DNA of 11,934 bases from Euperipatoides rowelli (GCA_003024985.2 PXIH01S0000242.1); one strand, 5' to 3'; shown: positions 1-8,183, counted from the first letter of the stretch. The notes: generated by a model not told the origin, from the letters alone. Made by a program: numbers and translations.

Positions 1-610
1 AAATTATTTTTTTCCAGTGGAATTTTTTTATAGTAATTATATCTTTGAAAATCAATAATAAAAAAAAATTAAAAAAATCTTAAAAAAAATCATTGGACCA
101 ATAATTATTGCTGTTTTGATTATGATTTTTGATGTGGATTTTTTTATTTGTTTTTTATGTCGCCATATTATTTTGTTATATTTTGACATTGTAATTCGGG
201 TAAAAAAGTTTAATATTTACTTACTGTAGGCTACTCTTAAGATTTTAAATTAAAATTAAATTAGAAACCTTAACTTATGGAACAAATTACCTGGTGTAGG
301 ATAGAGTTTTAGATCGTTTAAAGCTCGACTCTCATCTTTTCGGTGATGTTTGCTTCAAAGAAATGCCTTTTTAACATGATATATGATGATTTTATAGTAA
401 ATAAAAAATAAAATTTTGTTTTTAAGAGATGATTTCCATTTGGGTTGTGATGTTTTTGTGTTAGTTTGATTTTGATTAATTGTTTTTGATGTGATTTTTT
501 TTTTTTTCAAGTATTTATACTAATGGATAAAAAGTAATTTTTGACTTATTTCTTAAGCTTAAAATTAAAATAAATAAACTGTAACATTTTAGCAATGATG
601 AAATTCTTAC
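1..610 (-). other. Start of seryl-tRNA synthetase intron 1 (partial)
   Basis: This stretch follows the splice donor of the synthetase exon and runs off the left edge, so on the minus strand it is read as the 5' part of intron 1. It is extremely AT-rich, with long A and T runs (for example 493-508), and I find no further synthetase exon in it. A slightly less AT-rich block at about 291-365 stands out, but neither strand gives a convincing exon. Confidence 0.7.
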
Positions 611-746
611 ATTTCCGCCATGTTGTATCAGCATCCACAACGATATCTACAAGAGTTACATCTTTAAATCTTTTAGCTTGATTTTCTTTAATCTTTCCTG
701 GATCACCTCCTTTATCGGCCCTAAAAAGTTCTAAATCTAACACCAT
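611..746 (-). CDS. SerRS: Cytoplasmic seryl-tRNA synthetase, first coding exon (partial gene)
   Basis: This exon encodes the N-terminal 45 residues of the enzyme that charges tRNA-Ser with serine in the cytosol. The peptide begins [16 protein letters not shown], continues with KRFKD and LVD, and ends DADTTWRK. This is the hallmark start of eukaryotic cytosolic SerRS; the animal family has MVLDL-LFR-DKGGDP followed by KRFKD and an ADxxWR segment. It leads into the long helical hairpin that grips the tRNA variable arm; the catalytic class II domain lies in exons outside the window. The ATG (746-744) has a good context, with A at -3 and G at +4. The reading frame would run on to about 546, but similarity stops after WRK, exactly where a consensus donor T|GTAAGAA occurs on the minus strand (G at 610). 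The exon therefore ends at 611 in phase 1. No stops or frameshifts are seen, so the gene looks intact here. Identification rests on recalled family sequence rather than a search. Confidence 0.92.
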
Positions 747-1215
747 TCTCCAAAAACAATATTGAGGTAAGAGTATGTTATATCAGCTGTAGAATTAACG
801 CCGGCAACTCAGCAAGACTGAAATCTCGCATTGAACGAGAAATTCCGCCAAACTCCAGATACTCGGCTACTCGGCCAACTTTATTTTTTGTTTTGTTTTT
901 CATCCCAACCTAAAGTTCTGAACACCCTAACTCCTTCTAAATAATAATAAACTATTAAATATTCTCCAACTCTATGGTAATAAAAAGGTGCAATAAACCT
1001 TTTAAAATATTTTTTACACAACTTCTTAATTCTTGGTATTGGATATATCATAGTATAGATAGAAGAAACGAATGAAATTACGTGCAGACGAAATGCAAGC
1101 CGACCTATGATTGGCTGTTTTTGGAATCAAAGGAGATGACGATATGAAGGTGCACTTTTCAGTTTTCAGATGGCGCTCGACTCACTTGGGCTAAATTCCG
1201 TTTGCCTTGATAAGG
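747..1215. promoter_or_regulatory. Probable 5' UTR and divergent promoter region of SerRS and KIN17
   Basis: This is the first region upstream of the SerRS ATG, and two blocks of it (781-880 and about 1080-1205) are visibly less AT-rich than their surroundings. On the minus strand an arthropod-type initiator word TCAGTC starts at 821, which would give a 5' UTR of about 75 nt. A CCAAT word lies at about 1108-1112 on the same strand. A short inverted repeat, TCTCG/CGAGA, lies at about 825-841. The block around 1160-1200, containing GATGGCGCTCGAC, may hold the start of KIN17 transcription on the plus strand, since KIN17 appears to need an upstream noncoding exon. GT dinucleotides at about 1213 and 1231 are weak candidate donors. 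Only the base composition and short words are seen; promoter function is inferred from the head-to-head layout. Confidence 0.45.
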
Positions 1216-1738
1216 TGTTTTAAAGAATCAAGTAATTTGGCTAAGCATTATTTTATTTTATCTTCAAATACTAATCAGTCTTATTAAAGCAATTATAATT
1301 ATGTAACTAGTTTTTTGTTCATATATAGTACACACAATAATTATAGCCTACTGTATATTTATAGTTAGAGAAAGCAAGTTTTAGGCTATCTCTTGTAATA
1401 ATAACGTTTTCATTGGAAGAAATTTATTTTATTTATTTAAAAAATGGGTTAATTATAGCAAAATTGTCTTTATAGCATAACAGGAACAATAATTTTTTCA
1501 ATATTCATGATTCAATCCCTCTCTAAACCCATCAGTGGCCATCACCTCTTAAGTTCAGGGTTTAACAATAGGCCCACTATTATTATTTTTATCAATACCG
1601 TAAACATAGTATAACAGTAAATAATTATTTATTTATTTGGTATTTGTCATTAGGACATTAAGACCTTTAGACATCTAAAAATGAATTACAATGATAAAAA
1701 AAAAAACTATATTATTAACTAATTCTAATGATCACACC
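1216..1738. other. AT-rich spacer without recognised genes
   Basis: No coding similarity, RNA gene or clear repeat is recognised here. The stretch contains TAGCCTA/TACTGTA words at 1344-1355 and another TAGGCTA at 1382-1388. If KIN17 has its noncoding exon in the promoter block to the left, this is the beginning of its 5' UTR intron. Confidence 0.5.
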
Positions 1739-1892
1739 ACTGGTTCCCAAACTCTAGTTATTAAGAATTCAGTAATACACTTAATAATAAAACAATTTGA
1801 ATATTTTATTTCTGAACTTGATATTGATATTAGGGCATTAATTGTTAGGATAAATTTCAATAAAAAATCATGGGAAGTTGGGAACCCACAGT
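1739..1892. mobile_element. Short hAT-like inverted-repeat element (MITE), about 154 bp
   Basis: The left end reads ACTGGTTCCCAAACT. The right end, read on the opposite strand, is ACTGTGGGTTCCCAACT. These imperfect terminal inverted repeats share the GGTTCCCAA core common at hAT-family ends (CAGTGGTTCCCAA type). The interior is AT-rich and has no coding similarity; the small open frame crossing it (1691-1894) is incidental. I cannot see a clear 8-bp target duplication, so the exact ends are uncertain and the element may be old. Confidence 0.5.
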
Positions 1893-1953
1893 AATACATC
1901 AACTTCATAAAAGAAAAAAATCATTATTATTTCTACTTAAAATGTAATTCTAG

Positions 1954-1973
1954 AGTATAGTATAGTATAGTAG
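1954..1973. repeat. Short AGTAT pentanucleotide repeat
   Basis: About three and a half units of AGTAT occur in tandem inside AGAGTATAGTATAGTATAG. It is a minor microsatellite with no evident role. Confidence 0.7.
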
Positions 1974-2460
1974 AAGTGTAAACCGTGTAATAGCTCATTC
2001 ATTACTGCTTTTAAGGGTGAGCTTGATGTGAATAAAATCATTAAATCTTGTTATAATATTAATGGATATAATTGTTTTATGAGTGATACAGATAAATGAA
2101 AATATCTATCCAAGAGATAATAGTCACCCTGCCTATTTGAATGATACATCTATTTAGACAGATTCCATTACCTCTATTATGAGTAGCTACTACACCTACC
2201 AACCATATTCGACATGAAAACTTTGCAGTTGTTGGAAGTAATGTTATTGATAAACATTCACTAATACATTTTGGACCTACTGTAATAAATGATTTGGACT
2301 ATTATAGTAGCCTACTTATGAGTAGCTTTATACACATAAAAACTATGCAGATATATTGATAGTAAAATTTTTGATGATCATTATCCGGTGATACTATGTG
2401 ACCCTATAACTTAATAACTAAGGAATTGAACCTTTGTGATAGTTATGTGACACATCCTAC
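1974..2460 (+). pseudogene. Traces of a decayed non-LTR retrotransposon endonuclease
   Basis: Short plus-strand frames give fragments that resemble the two ends of an APE-type retrotransposon endonuclease. At 1974-2096 a 41-codon frame ends in the region KIIKSCYNINGYNCFMSDTD, like the GY-x-x-F segment that precedes the gly-rich strand of these endonucleases. Near 2353-2412 a frame gives YIDSKIFDDHYPVILCDP, which resembles the C-terminal SDH-P-V motif (here DDHYPV). Many stops and shifts separate them. The element is distinct from the one starting near 3040, which has its own complete set of endonuclease motifs. The call rests on two short motifs and is tentative. Confidence 0.4.
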
Positions 2461-2518
2461 TAATGGTGTTTATTTTAAATATAAAAATTCCAGCCCTATT
2501 AAAAATTGTAGGCTATAA

Positions 2519-2863
2519 GAAAACTCAATTCTAAACAATGAGTGCTTAGACTCAATTGTATGTAGAAACATCCAAACAATATCACAAGGTTTTACTCTGA
2601 AGTTTATAAACAATGATATAATCATAAGGGAAAATAATATTTATCTATACACTGTATTATTACATAATTTTAATAGATTTATTTTTGAAATGTTTAATGT
2701 GTTTTTCTTGTCAATGCAATGGTGTAGTTATGTGGTTGGGGTTTGTATGCATTTTTCTAAGTTAATAAAGTATAGAATTATAGACTATCCTATCAAAATA
2801 ATTGAATATCAGAATCATAATATTAAAAAAATGTTAAAAATATTGCAAACACTCTGGCAGTAA
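2519..2863 (+). other. Unassigned 114-codon stop-free frame
   Basis: From the TAA at 2516-2518 to the TAA at 2861-2863 the frame stays open for 114 codons, unusually long for such AT-rich sequence. The first ATG comes about half way along, so as a gene it would start late and be short. The translation includes SQGFTLKFINNDIIIREN and a cysteine-containing hydrophobic part. I do not recognise a family. It sits between two retrotransposon remnants, so it is most likely the linker between endonuclease and RT of the decayed element at 1974-2460. No splice sites are convincing enough to call it a host exon. Confidence 0.25.
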
Positions 2864-3047
2864 ATATAAATAGTCAAGATGAAGTAGGTCTCCAAAAAAT
2901 AAAAAAATGATGGCAGTTTGAAATCTCAGAATGGAATTAAATACTCCAGAACAGGTAGAAAGATAATTACTCCTAGATATAGATTTAGAGATTGTATTAA
3001 AGATAGGGATGGTCTTAGCAACTAAAGACCAAAACAAATTAAAATGG

Positions 3048-3784
3048 AACACAAATAAAAATTTACTACTATATTCGAATGTAAATTCACTATTGAATAA
3101 AATGGAGGAAATTGAAACATACAGTAAGCTATATATCCACGTGTCAACCTAATATATTTATTGAGACGTTATCTAAGAAAGTTGATAATAAATCCATATG
3201 TCTATCCCAAGATTATGAAATTTTCAGAAGAGACAGAGTAAAAAAAGGGGGAGGAATAGTGGCATACTGTATATTAAAAGTTCAATCTATCCTAAATTGA
3301 TAGAAATAAATGAATGTAATGAAAATGAGTCTTTTATTTTCTGTGTTGATTTTGTGATAAAAAATTACTCAAAATCGCCTTGTATAGACCGCCAAATAAT
3401 AAAAAGATCAAGATATGATGCTAATTAAATTCTTAGATAACGCCATTGAATACTCAAAATCTGTTAAATTCTGCATCTACATTGTCATACGTGATATTAA
3501 TTTACCTCTTATAGACTGGTTCAATAATATTTGTAATTATCCTTTTAATTATTTTCGGCAAAAATTTTATGACCTATGTAACCACATTGTCTATAGGCTA
3601 TCAATTATTTTTTATCCATAACGGATATAGAGGAGGAAGCCCAGCCCTTCTTGACATGCTAACTCCTGACAAAGATCTAATTCAATCAATCACACCGTCT
3701 GCCCCCTTTGGGAAAAGCGACCACACCAAAAATTGGTGGAATCAAATTTTACACATTTATGTTGACAAAAATATTGAAAATTAA
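3048..3784 (+). pseudogene. Retrotransposon endonuclease domain, broken
   Basis: The domain can be followed through at least three frames. It opens with NLLLYSNVNSLLNKMEEIE (from about 3060), matching the LYTNxxSLLNKxxEL start typical of these endonucleases. A frameshift near 3145 leads to QPNIFIETLSKK, where the E corresponds to the catalytic Glu of the usual LTETW motif, and then YEIFRRDRVKKGGGI, the RRDR..GGG strand. Further on come RDINLPLIDW (D-I-N at about 3493, normally GDFNLP) and, in another frame, GGSPALLDMLTPDKDLIQSI and APFGKSDH, with the S-D-H triad at 3716-3724. All the key motifs survive, but the frame is interrupted by stops and shifts, including TAGGCTA at 3594-3600 where the frame changes. 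Confidence 0.85.
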
Positions 3785-4143
3785 ACTTTAACTTTATAAA
3801 GTCTGATTTCATTGCAATTGAGTATGAACTTACTAAAATAGATATTGATTTTTTGATGATAGACATTGAGTATTTTGAGAGAAATTTATTGTTGGTATTA
3901 AAACGTTTTTTTTGATATTGTCAAAGGATTTATTCCAATTAACAAGCTTAAAAGAAATACAAAAAAACTAATAAAAAATGGATTAATGCCGAGATAATAA
4001 CCAAATGTAAACATAAAAATAAACTCTTCCAAATTTATCAAAATAATAAAACTACTGTAAATTATCAAAAATATAAACATCGAACATTAGAAATGCAAGG
4101 AGAAAATTTGAATTAAATTTACTTGAAAATAAAGACAATGCTA

Positions 4144-4982
4144 GGAAAAATTTGTTTAAATTATTTAATAAAAACAAAATTAATAATATAGGAACCATTA
4201 GATTTAATAATGATCGTATAGAAGTTGATGAAATAGGTACATTGTTTCTAGACCAGTTCACACGTTACAATATTCATACTGTTAAACAACCAAATTATTG
4301 CTCTACTAACTTTGATCCTCATATGGTTTGCAAATAAATTTGAGGTTAACAATATAATTAAATAATCGTTCAGTTCTTCGCTCGATTACCTCCCATACTA
4401 TTTAATAAAGAAATGTTCCTCTTTTTTTAGTGATTTAATGCTCAATATTATAAATACATTTATCACTCATAGATTCCCATAATTTTGGAAAATTGGATTA
4501 ATTACTCCTATTCATATCAAGGAGATAAAAAAGATATCAATATTATCGAACTATAACTATCTTATCAAATCTATACAAAATACTTGAGAGAGCCACTCTG
4601 AACAGACCAAGATTATACAATATTAACCATGTTCCCTTTCCGGATAATTTACATGAAACAAATCTACCATAACAAATTTAAGAAAATTTCATTTTGATAT
4701 TATTAATCTAAATAAAAATATTCCGACGTATTATATTTATCGACATGAAAGCTGCATATGATACCATCAGTCATGATGTGATGGTCAATGATTATTGTTA
4801 ATGACTATCCATTTTATCTTGTGGAGCTGATTAAAAATATTTCAATGAAAGATATACTGTATATCCATCAATATTAATGGATACAGAACCAATTATACTA
4901 TTATCAACAATGGTATTCCCCAGGGACGCGCACTATCAGCCTATTTATTTAATCTGATAATGAAAGACATTGCTTTTGAACA
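4144..4982 (+). pseudogene. Reverse transcriptase segment, tandem copy A
   Basis: This copy begins with the pre-RT linker (KNLFKLFNKNKINNIGT, then IEVDEIGTLFLDQF), as in non-LTR polymerases. It carries RT motif A as FIDMKAAYDTISHD (4736 onward, Asp at 4742-4744) and motif B as NNGIPQGRALSAYLFN (GIPQG at 4912-4926). It stops just after KDIAFE, before motif C. Frameshifts separate the motifs, so no functional enzyme is made. It aligns nearly end to end with 5008-5881. Copy A keeps the serine in the ALS motif where copy B has a stop, so it is nearer the ancestral coding sequence there. Confidence 0.85.
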
Positions 4983-5007
4983 GGGCCGTAGCGAGAAATT
5001 TTTTTCN
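4981..5007. other. Junction: transposon-end-like sequence and a single N
   Basis: Copy A of the RT segment is interrupted by CAGGGCCGTAGCGAGAAA, a run of T, and one N at 5007, after which copy B starts abruptly. The CAGGGCCGTAGCGAG word looks like the terminus of a DNA transposon and is unlike the AT-rich retroelement sequence around it, but the rest of such an element is absent. The first two bases (CA) are shared with copy B at the same point. This is either a truncated insertion or an assembly join. Confidence 0.5.
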
Positions 5008-5881
5008 GGAAAAATTTGTTTAAATTATTTAATAAAAACAAAATTAATAATATAAGAACTATTAGATAATGTAGTCCATAAAGAAGTTGATGAAATAGGT
5101 ACATTGTTTCTAAACCATTTCACGTTACAATATTCATACTGTTATACAACCAAATTATTGCTCTACTAGCTTTGACCACATATGGTTTGCAAATAAATTT
5201 GAGTTAATAATATAATTAAAAAAATAAATAATTCTTTTCAGTTCTTCGTTCGATTACCTCCCATACTATTTAATAAAGTGTTCCTCTTTTTTTAGTTTTT
5301 TAATGGTCAATATTATAAATACCGGTACATCATTTATCACTGATAGATTCCCAGAATTTTGGAAAATGGGATTAATTACTCCTATTCATAAAAAAGGAGA
5401 TAAAAAAGAATAATTACTGACCTATAACTATCATCAAATCTATCCAAAATACTTGAGAGAGCCATTCTGAACAGACTTGGATTACACAACATTAAACATG
5501 TTCCCGTTCTGGATAATTTACATGGAACTTTGAGAAACAAATCTATCATAAAAAATTTAAGAAAATTTCATTTTGATATTGTTAATAGGCTAATCTAAAT
5601 AAAAATATTCCGACATTATATTTATTGACATGAAGGCTGCAGATGATACCATCAATCATGATGTGATAGTGATTTAATTGTTAATGACTATGGTATCCAT
5701 TTTATCTTATAGAGCTGATTAAAAACTATTTAAATGAAAGATATACAGTAATCTATCAATATTACAATATAATTAATGGATACAGAACCGATTATACTAT
5801 TATCAACAATGGTATTCCCCAGGGAGGTGCACTATAGGCCTATTTATTTAATCTGATAATGAAAGACATTGCTTTTGAACA
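5008..5881 (+). pseudogene. Reverse transcriptase segment, tandem copy B
   Basis: This is a second, diverged copy of 4144-4982 in the same orientation. Motif A reads FIDMKAADDTINHD, with the expected aromatic residue changed to Asp. Motif B reads NNGIPQGGAL followed by a TAG stop and then AYLFN. It differs from copy A by numerous substitutions and by indels, including an 8-bp insertion containing TAGGCTA at 5586-5592. It also retains sequence lost from A (the TLRNKS coding part near 5530). Unlike copy A it continues without interruption into motif C, so it is the copy attached to the 3' half of the element. Confidence 0.85.
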
Positions 5882-6020
5882 TCCAGATAATATGCTTGTA
5901 TTATTGTAATGCTGACGACATCAAATTGTATAGAAACATTGATAACATTAACAGTCATATAAACCTTTTCTGAACCTTCGCAATAAATAATCTAAATGCA
6001 AGTCTGTTCAATTATTCCTT
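5882..6020 (+). pseudogene. RT motif C and start of thumb region
   Basis: Directly after copy B, the frame from 5902 gives YCNADDIKLYRNID, with the ADD catalytic pair at 5911-5919; the family norm is YADDTKLY. This is followed by NINSHINLF and INNLNASLF, which resemble the helix after motif C, where these proteins usually have a DL--L--W-----L--N pattern. Stops interrupt it. Similarity becomes unrecognisable at about 6010. Confidence 0.8.
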
Positions 6021-6161
6021 TTGCTGAAGGAGAGAGCGCAATTATCGATTGTACCAAGCCGCCGTAACCCCATGTCCCTCATAGGTTTAGTTACGATTGG
6101 GCCAGTCAAAATTGTAAATAGACATACATACTCAGCCGCCATGATCCCAGTCTTCTATCAT

Positions 6162-6390
6162 AGGGCGAGTCATAATTTGGACGGTCTATTTTCTCTTAAA
6201 AATTTAGAATGCATAAACCACCACACACACATAATAAAGTTCCGTTCCCTTAGTTCAACATATAAAAATTAAAAGCACTCAGACATTCACCGAAATTTTA
6301 GTATAAACCCCAAAAGTTCTATATACTATTTTAAGAGAGAAATATAGTTCAACACTTATGCAGAAATATGGTGAGAATTGTGTTTCAATA
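6162..6390 (+). pseudogene. C-terminal tail of the non-LTR polyprotein
   Basis: A plus-strand frame from 6162 gives RASHNLDGLFSLKN followed by IIKFRSLSSTYKN. This resembles the conserved C-terminal segment of insect Jockey/CR1-like polyproteins, which has the form RR---DLLFLYKLLNG-I-CPELLS-I-FRVPS. Downstream fragments in other frames (ALRHSPKF, FNTYAEIW) fit the last part of that tail. The distance from motif C is far shorter than in intact elements, so an internal deletion of several hundred bases is inferred. The similarity is by eye and the segment is degenerate. Confidence 0.5.
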
Positions 6391-6509
6391 GTAATAGAAT
6401 AAAATATCTTGTATTAAACAAGGTACTGTATAGAACCAACAAAAATATGACAGCAGTGTATTTTTTTGTTGTATTGTTTTAGTATTGCAGTAGCCTAGCC
6501 TGACTGGAT

Positions 6510-6555
6510 GACTAATTAAATATAAAAATTTTATATATTTCATTTTTTTTTTAGA
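6510..6555 (+). promoter_or_regulatory. Splice acceptor for the first KIN17 coding exon
   Basis: GACTAAT at 6510-6516 matches a branch-point consensus, and about 40 nt later a run of ten or more T ends in TTAG at 6554, one base before the KIN17 ATG. Such a complete acceptor implies that the coding exon is joined to an upstream noncoding exon. If unused, transcription would have to start just upstream and the signal would be coincidental. Confidence 0.65.
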
Positions 6556-6669
6556 ATGCCAAAACATGAATTCCTCACACCTAAGGCAATTGCTAATCGC
6601 ATAAAGGCCAAAGGTTTGCAGAAATTACGTTGGTATTGCCAGATGTGTCAGAAGCAATGTCGAGATGAA
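6556..6669 (+). CDS. KIN17: DNA/RNA-binding protein KIN17, first coding exon
   Basis: This exon encodes residues 1-38 of KIN17, a conserved nuclear protein that binds curved DNA and RNA and is linked to DNA replication, the DNA-damage response and mRNA processing. The peptide starts MPKHEFLTPKAIANRIKAKG and goes on with LQKLRWYCQMCQKQCRDE. This is almost identical to the animal family, which begins with FLTPKAIANRIK-KGLQKLRWYCQMCQKQCRDE. C28 and C31 are the first two zinc ligands of the C2H2 finger. The exon ends with GAA before a consensus donor GTAAGAA (GT at 6670-6671), in phase 0, and the family continues with NGFKC, exactly what the exon at 11601 encodes. The start is fixed by similarity and by the in-frame ATG directly after the acceptor. 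No damage is seen. Confidence 0.96.
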
Positions 6670-6796
6670 GTAAGAAACATTTAATATATTGTATAGTGTA
6701 TGTATTTATTTATTAATTATTCACAAATAAGTATAATATAAGGGAGAAGATAACAAAATAGTATATAAGCACACAAAAGTTACAGTAAGAGTTAAG

Positions 6797-6960
6797 CAGT
6801 GATTGGGAAGTTACTAAAAAAAAGTTATTGAGTAAAAGTAAAGTTACTTGCTTATAAAATTAATTTAGTACTAAGTTACTCATTATAAAAAAGTAATTGA
6901 ATATTGAATGATTTTTTTACGAAGTAACTTAAAAGTTTCAAGTTACTCTGCAATTAAACA
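6797..6960 (+). repeat. Left terminal and subterminal region of the hAT element
   Basis: This holds the terminal inverted repeat followed by dispersed AAGTTACT, AGTTACTC and AAGTAACTT words. Such clustered short motifs near hAT ends are usually transposase binding sites. It begins only 127 bp after the KIN17 splice donor. Confidence 0.6.
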
Positions 6961-7356
6961 TTTGACTTACACTCGTCACCAAATATGTTGTTTTTCAATT
7001 GGATGCAATAAACTTGACGAATAAAGCACAACTCTTGTCTTAAATATGAAATGTATTTTAATGTACTGAAAGACAGAAAGATACATGACAGCCATCACAG
7101 CTGTCTGCAAGCAACAACAAACACGTTTTCAGCAATAGCAACGCCATTAGCGCTTACAATATATACTAATATATTATACAAACTAACAATATAACAACAT
7201 CGATGTAGGGGATATGTATAAACAGCAATCATCAAACATTCAATAGGATCTAGATAAAAACCACTGCATTGATTAAGAAATAATGCCTCGCCCTCCCATT
7301 TACATGAGTTTTGTCAATTTCTTTCAATTACAGCTAATCCACATTATAAGTAACAG

Positions 7357-7513
7357 CAGGGAGTCGAACCTGAACCGTAAACCGGATAAAACTTTTTTTT
7401 TTCTGAACCCGAACCAATAAAAATTTTATTCAGTGGAGTTGAAACAGAACTGAACCATTATTTTTCTGAATTGGTTTCGGGTTCGGTTATGGTTCAATAA
7501 CGGTTCAAGCTGA
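7357..7513. repeat. Foldback repeat rich in GAACC/GGTTC words
   Basis: The left part, from CAGGGAGTCGAACCTGAACC, has repeated GAACC words. The right part (7460-7513) carries them inverted as GGTTTCGGGTTCGGTT, GGTTC and CGGTTCAAGCTG, so the whole can fold into an imperfect hairpin. The CAGGG start followed by GAACC repeats resembles the ends of some hAT elements, so this may be a small foldback MITE or two ends left after internal deletion. It lies inside the larger hAT element. Confidence 0.55.
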
Positions 7514-8160
7514 ATAAAAGTTTTAATATATAATATTGACTCATTAAATTTGTATAACGTAACTTTATAACATATGTCCGATACTTGGACGTGATAGCTT
7601 AGCCGAGCTGCATAGCCTATCTCAAAATTATGCCTTATTCTATCTAGAGACAGACTATATTTTGATTAAAAATTCTAAATTGGGTCTGGGTTAACATCAT
7701 TCTTGGTTTAGCGTGATTGACAGCCTAGATGGGGGCTTGCTTTAACTTATGCCACTCACAGGACCGTATACATATACTGTATTAATAATAATAATTGTAT
7801 ATTATCCATACTTAGGCGATATTGTACAAGCNTGGCGATCACACCTTTGGCTTCAATAGAGGGCAATACTGGCTGCCGCCGACCNCNTTTGGATACTAGC
7901 CAAAAATGCAATCCTNACTTGGAAATGTCTCTAATACCTCCCCAACATCCATGTAGGGGTATGTTGCGCAGCGAGGCAAGAACGAGCCTACATGGCATGC
8001 TATCGCAGGTCAAGAAGACATGTTCCGGTGATAATTACCAAATAAATGCCATAGTTTTATCACTAACCTCTAAATACACTTACATACTGTATAAATGCCC
8101 AAATTAGAATAACTAATTAAGTTACATTCATATGCAAGTCTAGCATAGAGAGGCTACCCC
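7514..8160. other. Intron interior with a GC-richer, N-containing block
   Basis: No gene is recognised. The stretch includes a short TAA microsatellite (about 7782-7797). A block at about 7830-8030 is much less AT-rich than its surroundings and holds four of the seven N bases in the window (7832, 7885, 7887, 7916). Both strands have an open frame across that block, but the peptides resemble no family I know. It is probably part of an unidentified repeat nested in the hAT element. Confidence 0.4.
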
Positions 8161-8183
8161 AAGACCATAATATTTATTGAATA

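Larger units (their letters stand above)
3040..6400 (+). mobile_element. Degenerate CR1/Jockey-type non-LTR retrotransposon
   Basis: Read along the plus strand, the fragments come in the order expected for the second ORF of an APE-type non-LTR element. They are an apurinic-type endonuclease (about 3048-3780), a linker (about 3790-4140), reverse transcriptase motifs A, B and C (4144-5960), and a C-terminal tail (about 6162-6390). Frameshifts and stops are frequent, so it is a dead copy. The RT region is duplicated in tandem, and part of the region between motif C and the tail appears to be missing. No ORF1, poly-A tail or target duplication can be fixed, so both limits are approximate. The endonuclease and RT motif style fits the CR1/Jockey group, but I cannot name the clade. 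Confidence 0.85.

Noticed and set aside
291-365. Minus-strand exon of SerRS ending at CACCAG|GTAATT
   Set aside because: The donor is plausible but there is no T-rich acceptor upstream, the frames stop early and the peptide does not match the next SerRS segment.
546-610. Continuation of the SerRS reading frame beyond WRK
   Set aside because: Family similarity ends at 611 and a consensus GTAAGAA donor starts there; the following codons are intronic read-through.
2834-3052. Minus-strand 72-codon frame
   Set aside because: It is antisense to the retroelement 5' part and shows only hydrophobic low-complexity sequence without splice or family support.
6021-6272. Plus-strand 83-codon frame as an intact gene
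   Set aside because: Its second half resembles the C-terminal tail of a non-LTR polyprotein and it sits inside the degenerate element, so it is a fragment, not a gene.
7590-7625. tRNA-like A-box TAGCTTAGCCGAG
   Set aside because: It deviates from the A-box at key positions, and no B-box or cloverleaf follows.
7756-8107. Overlapping open frames on both strands as genes
   Set aside because: They cross ambiguous bases, oppose each other, and neither resembles a known protein.
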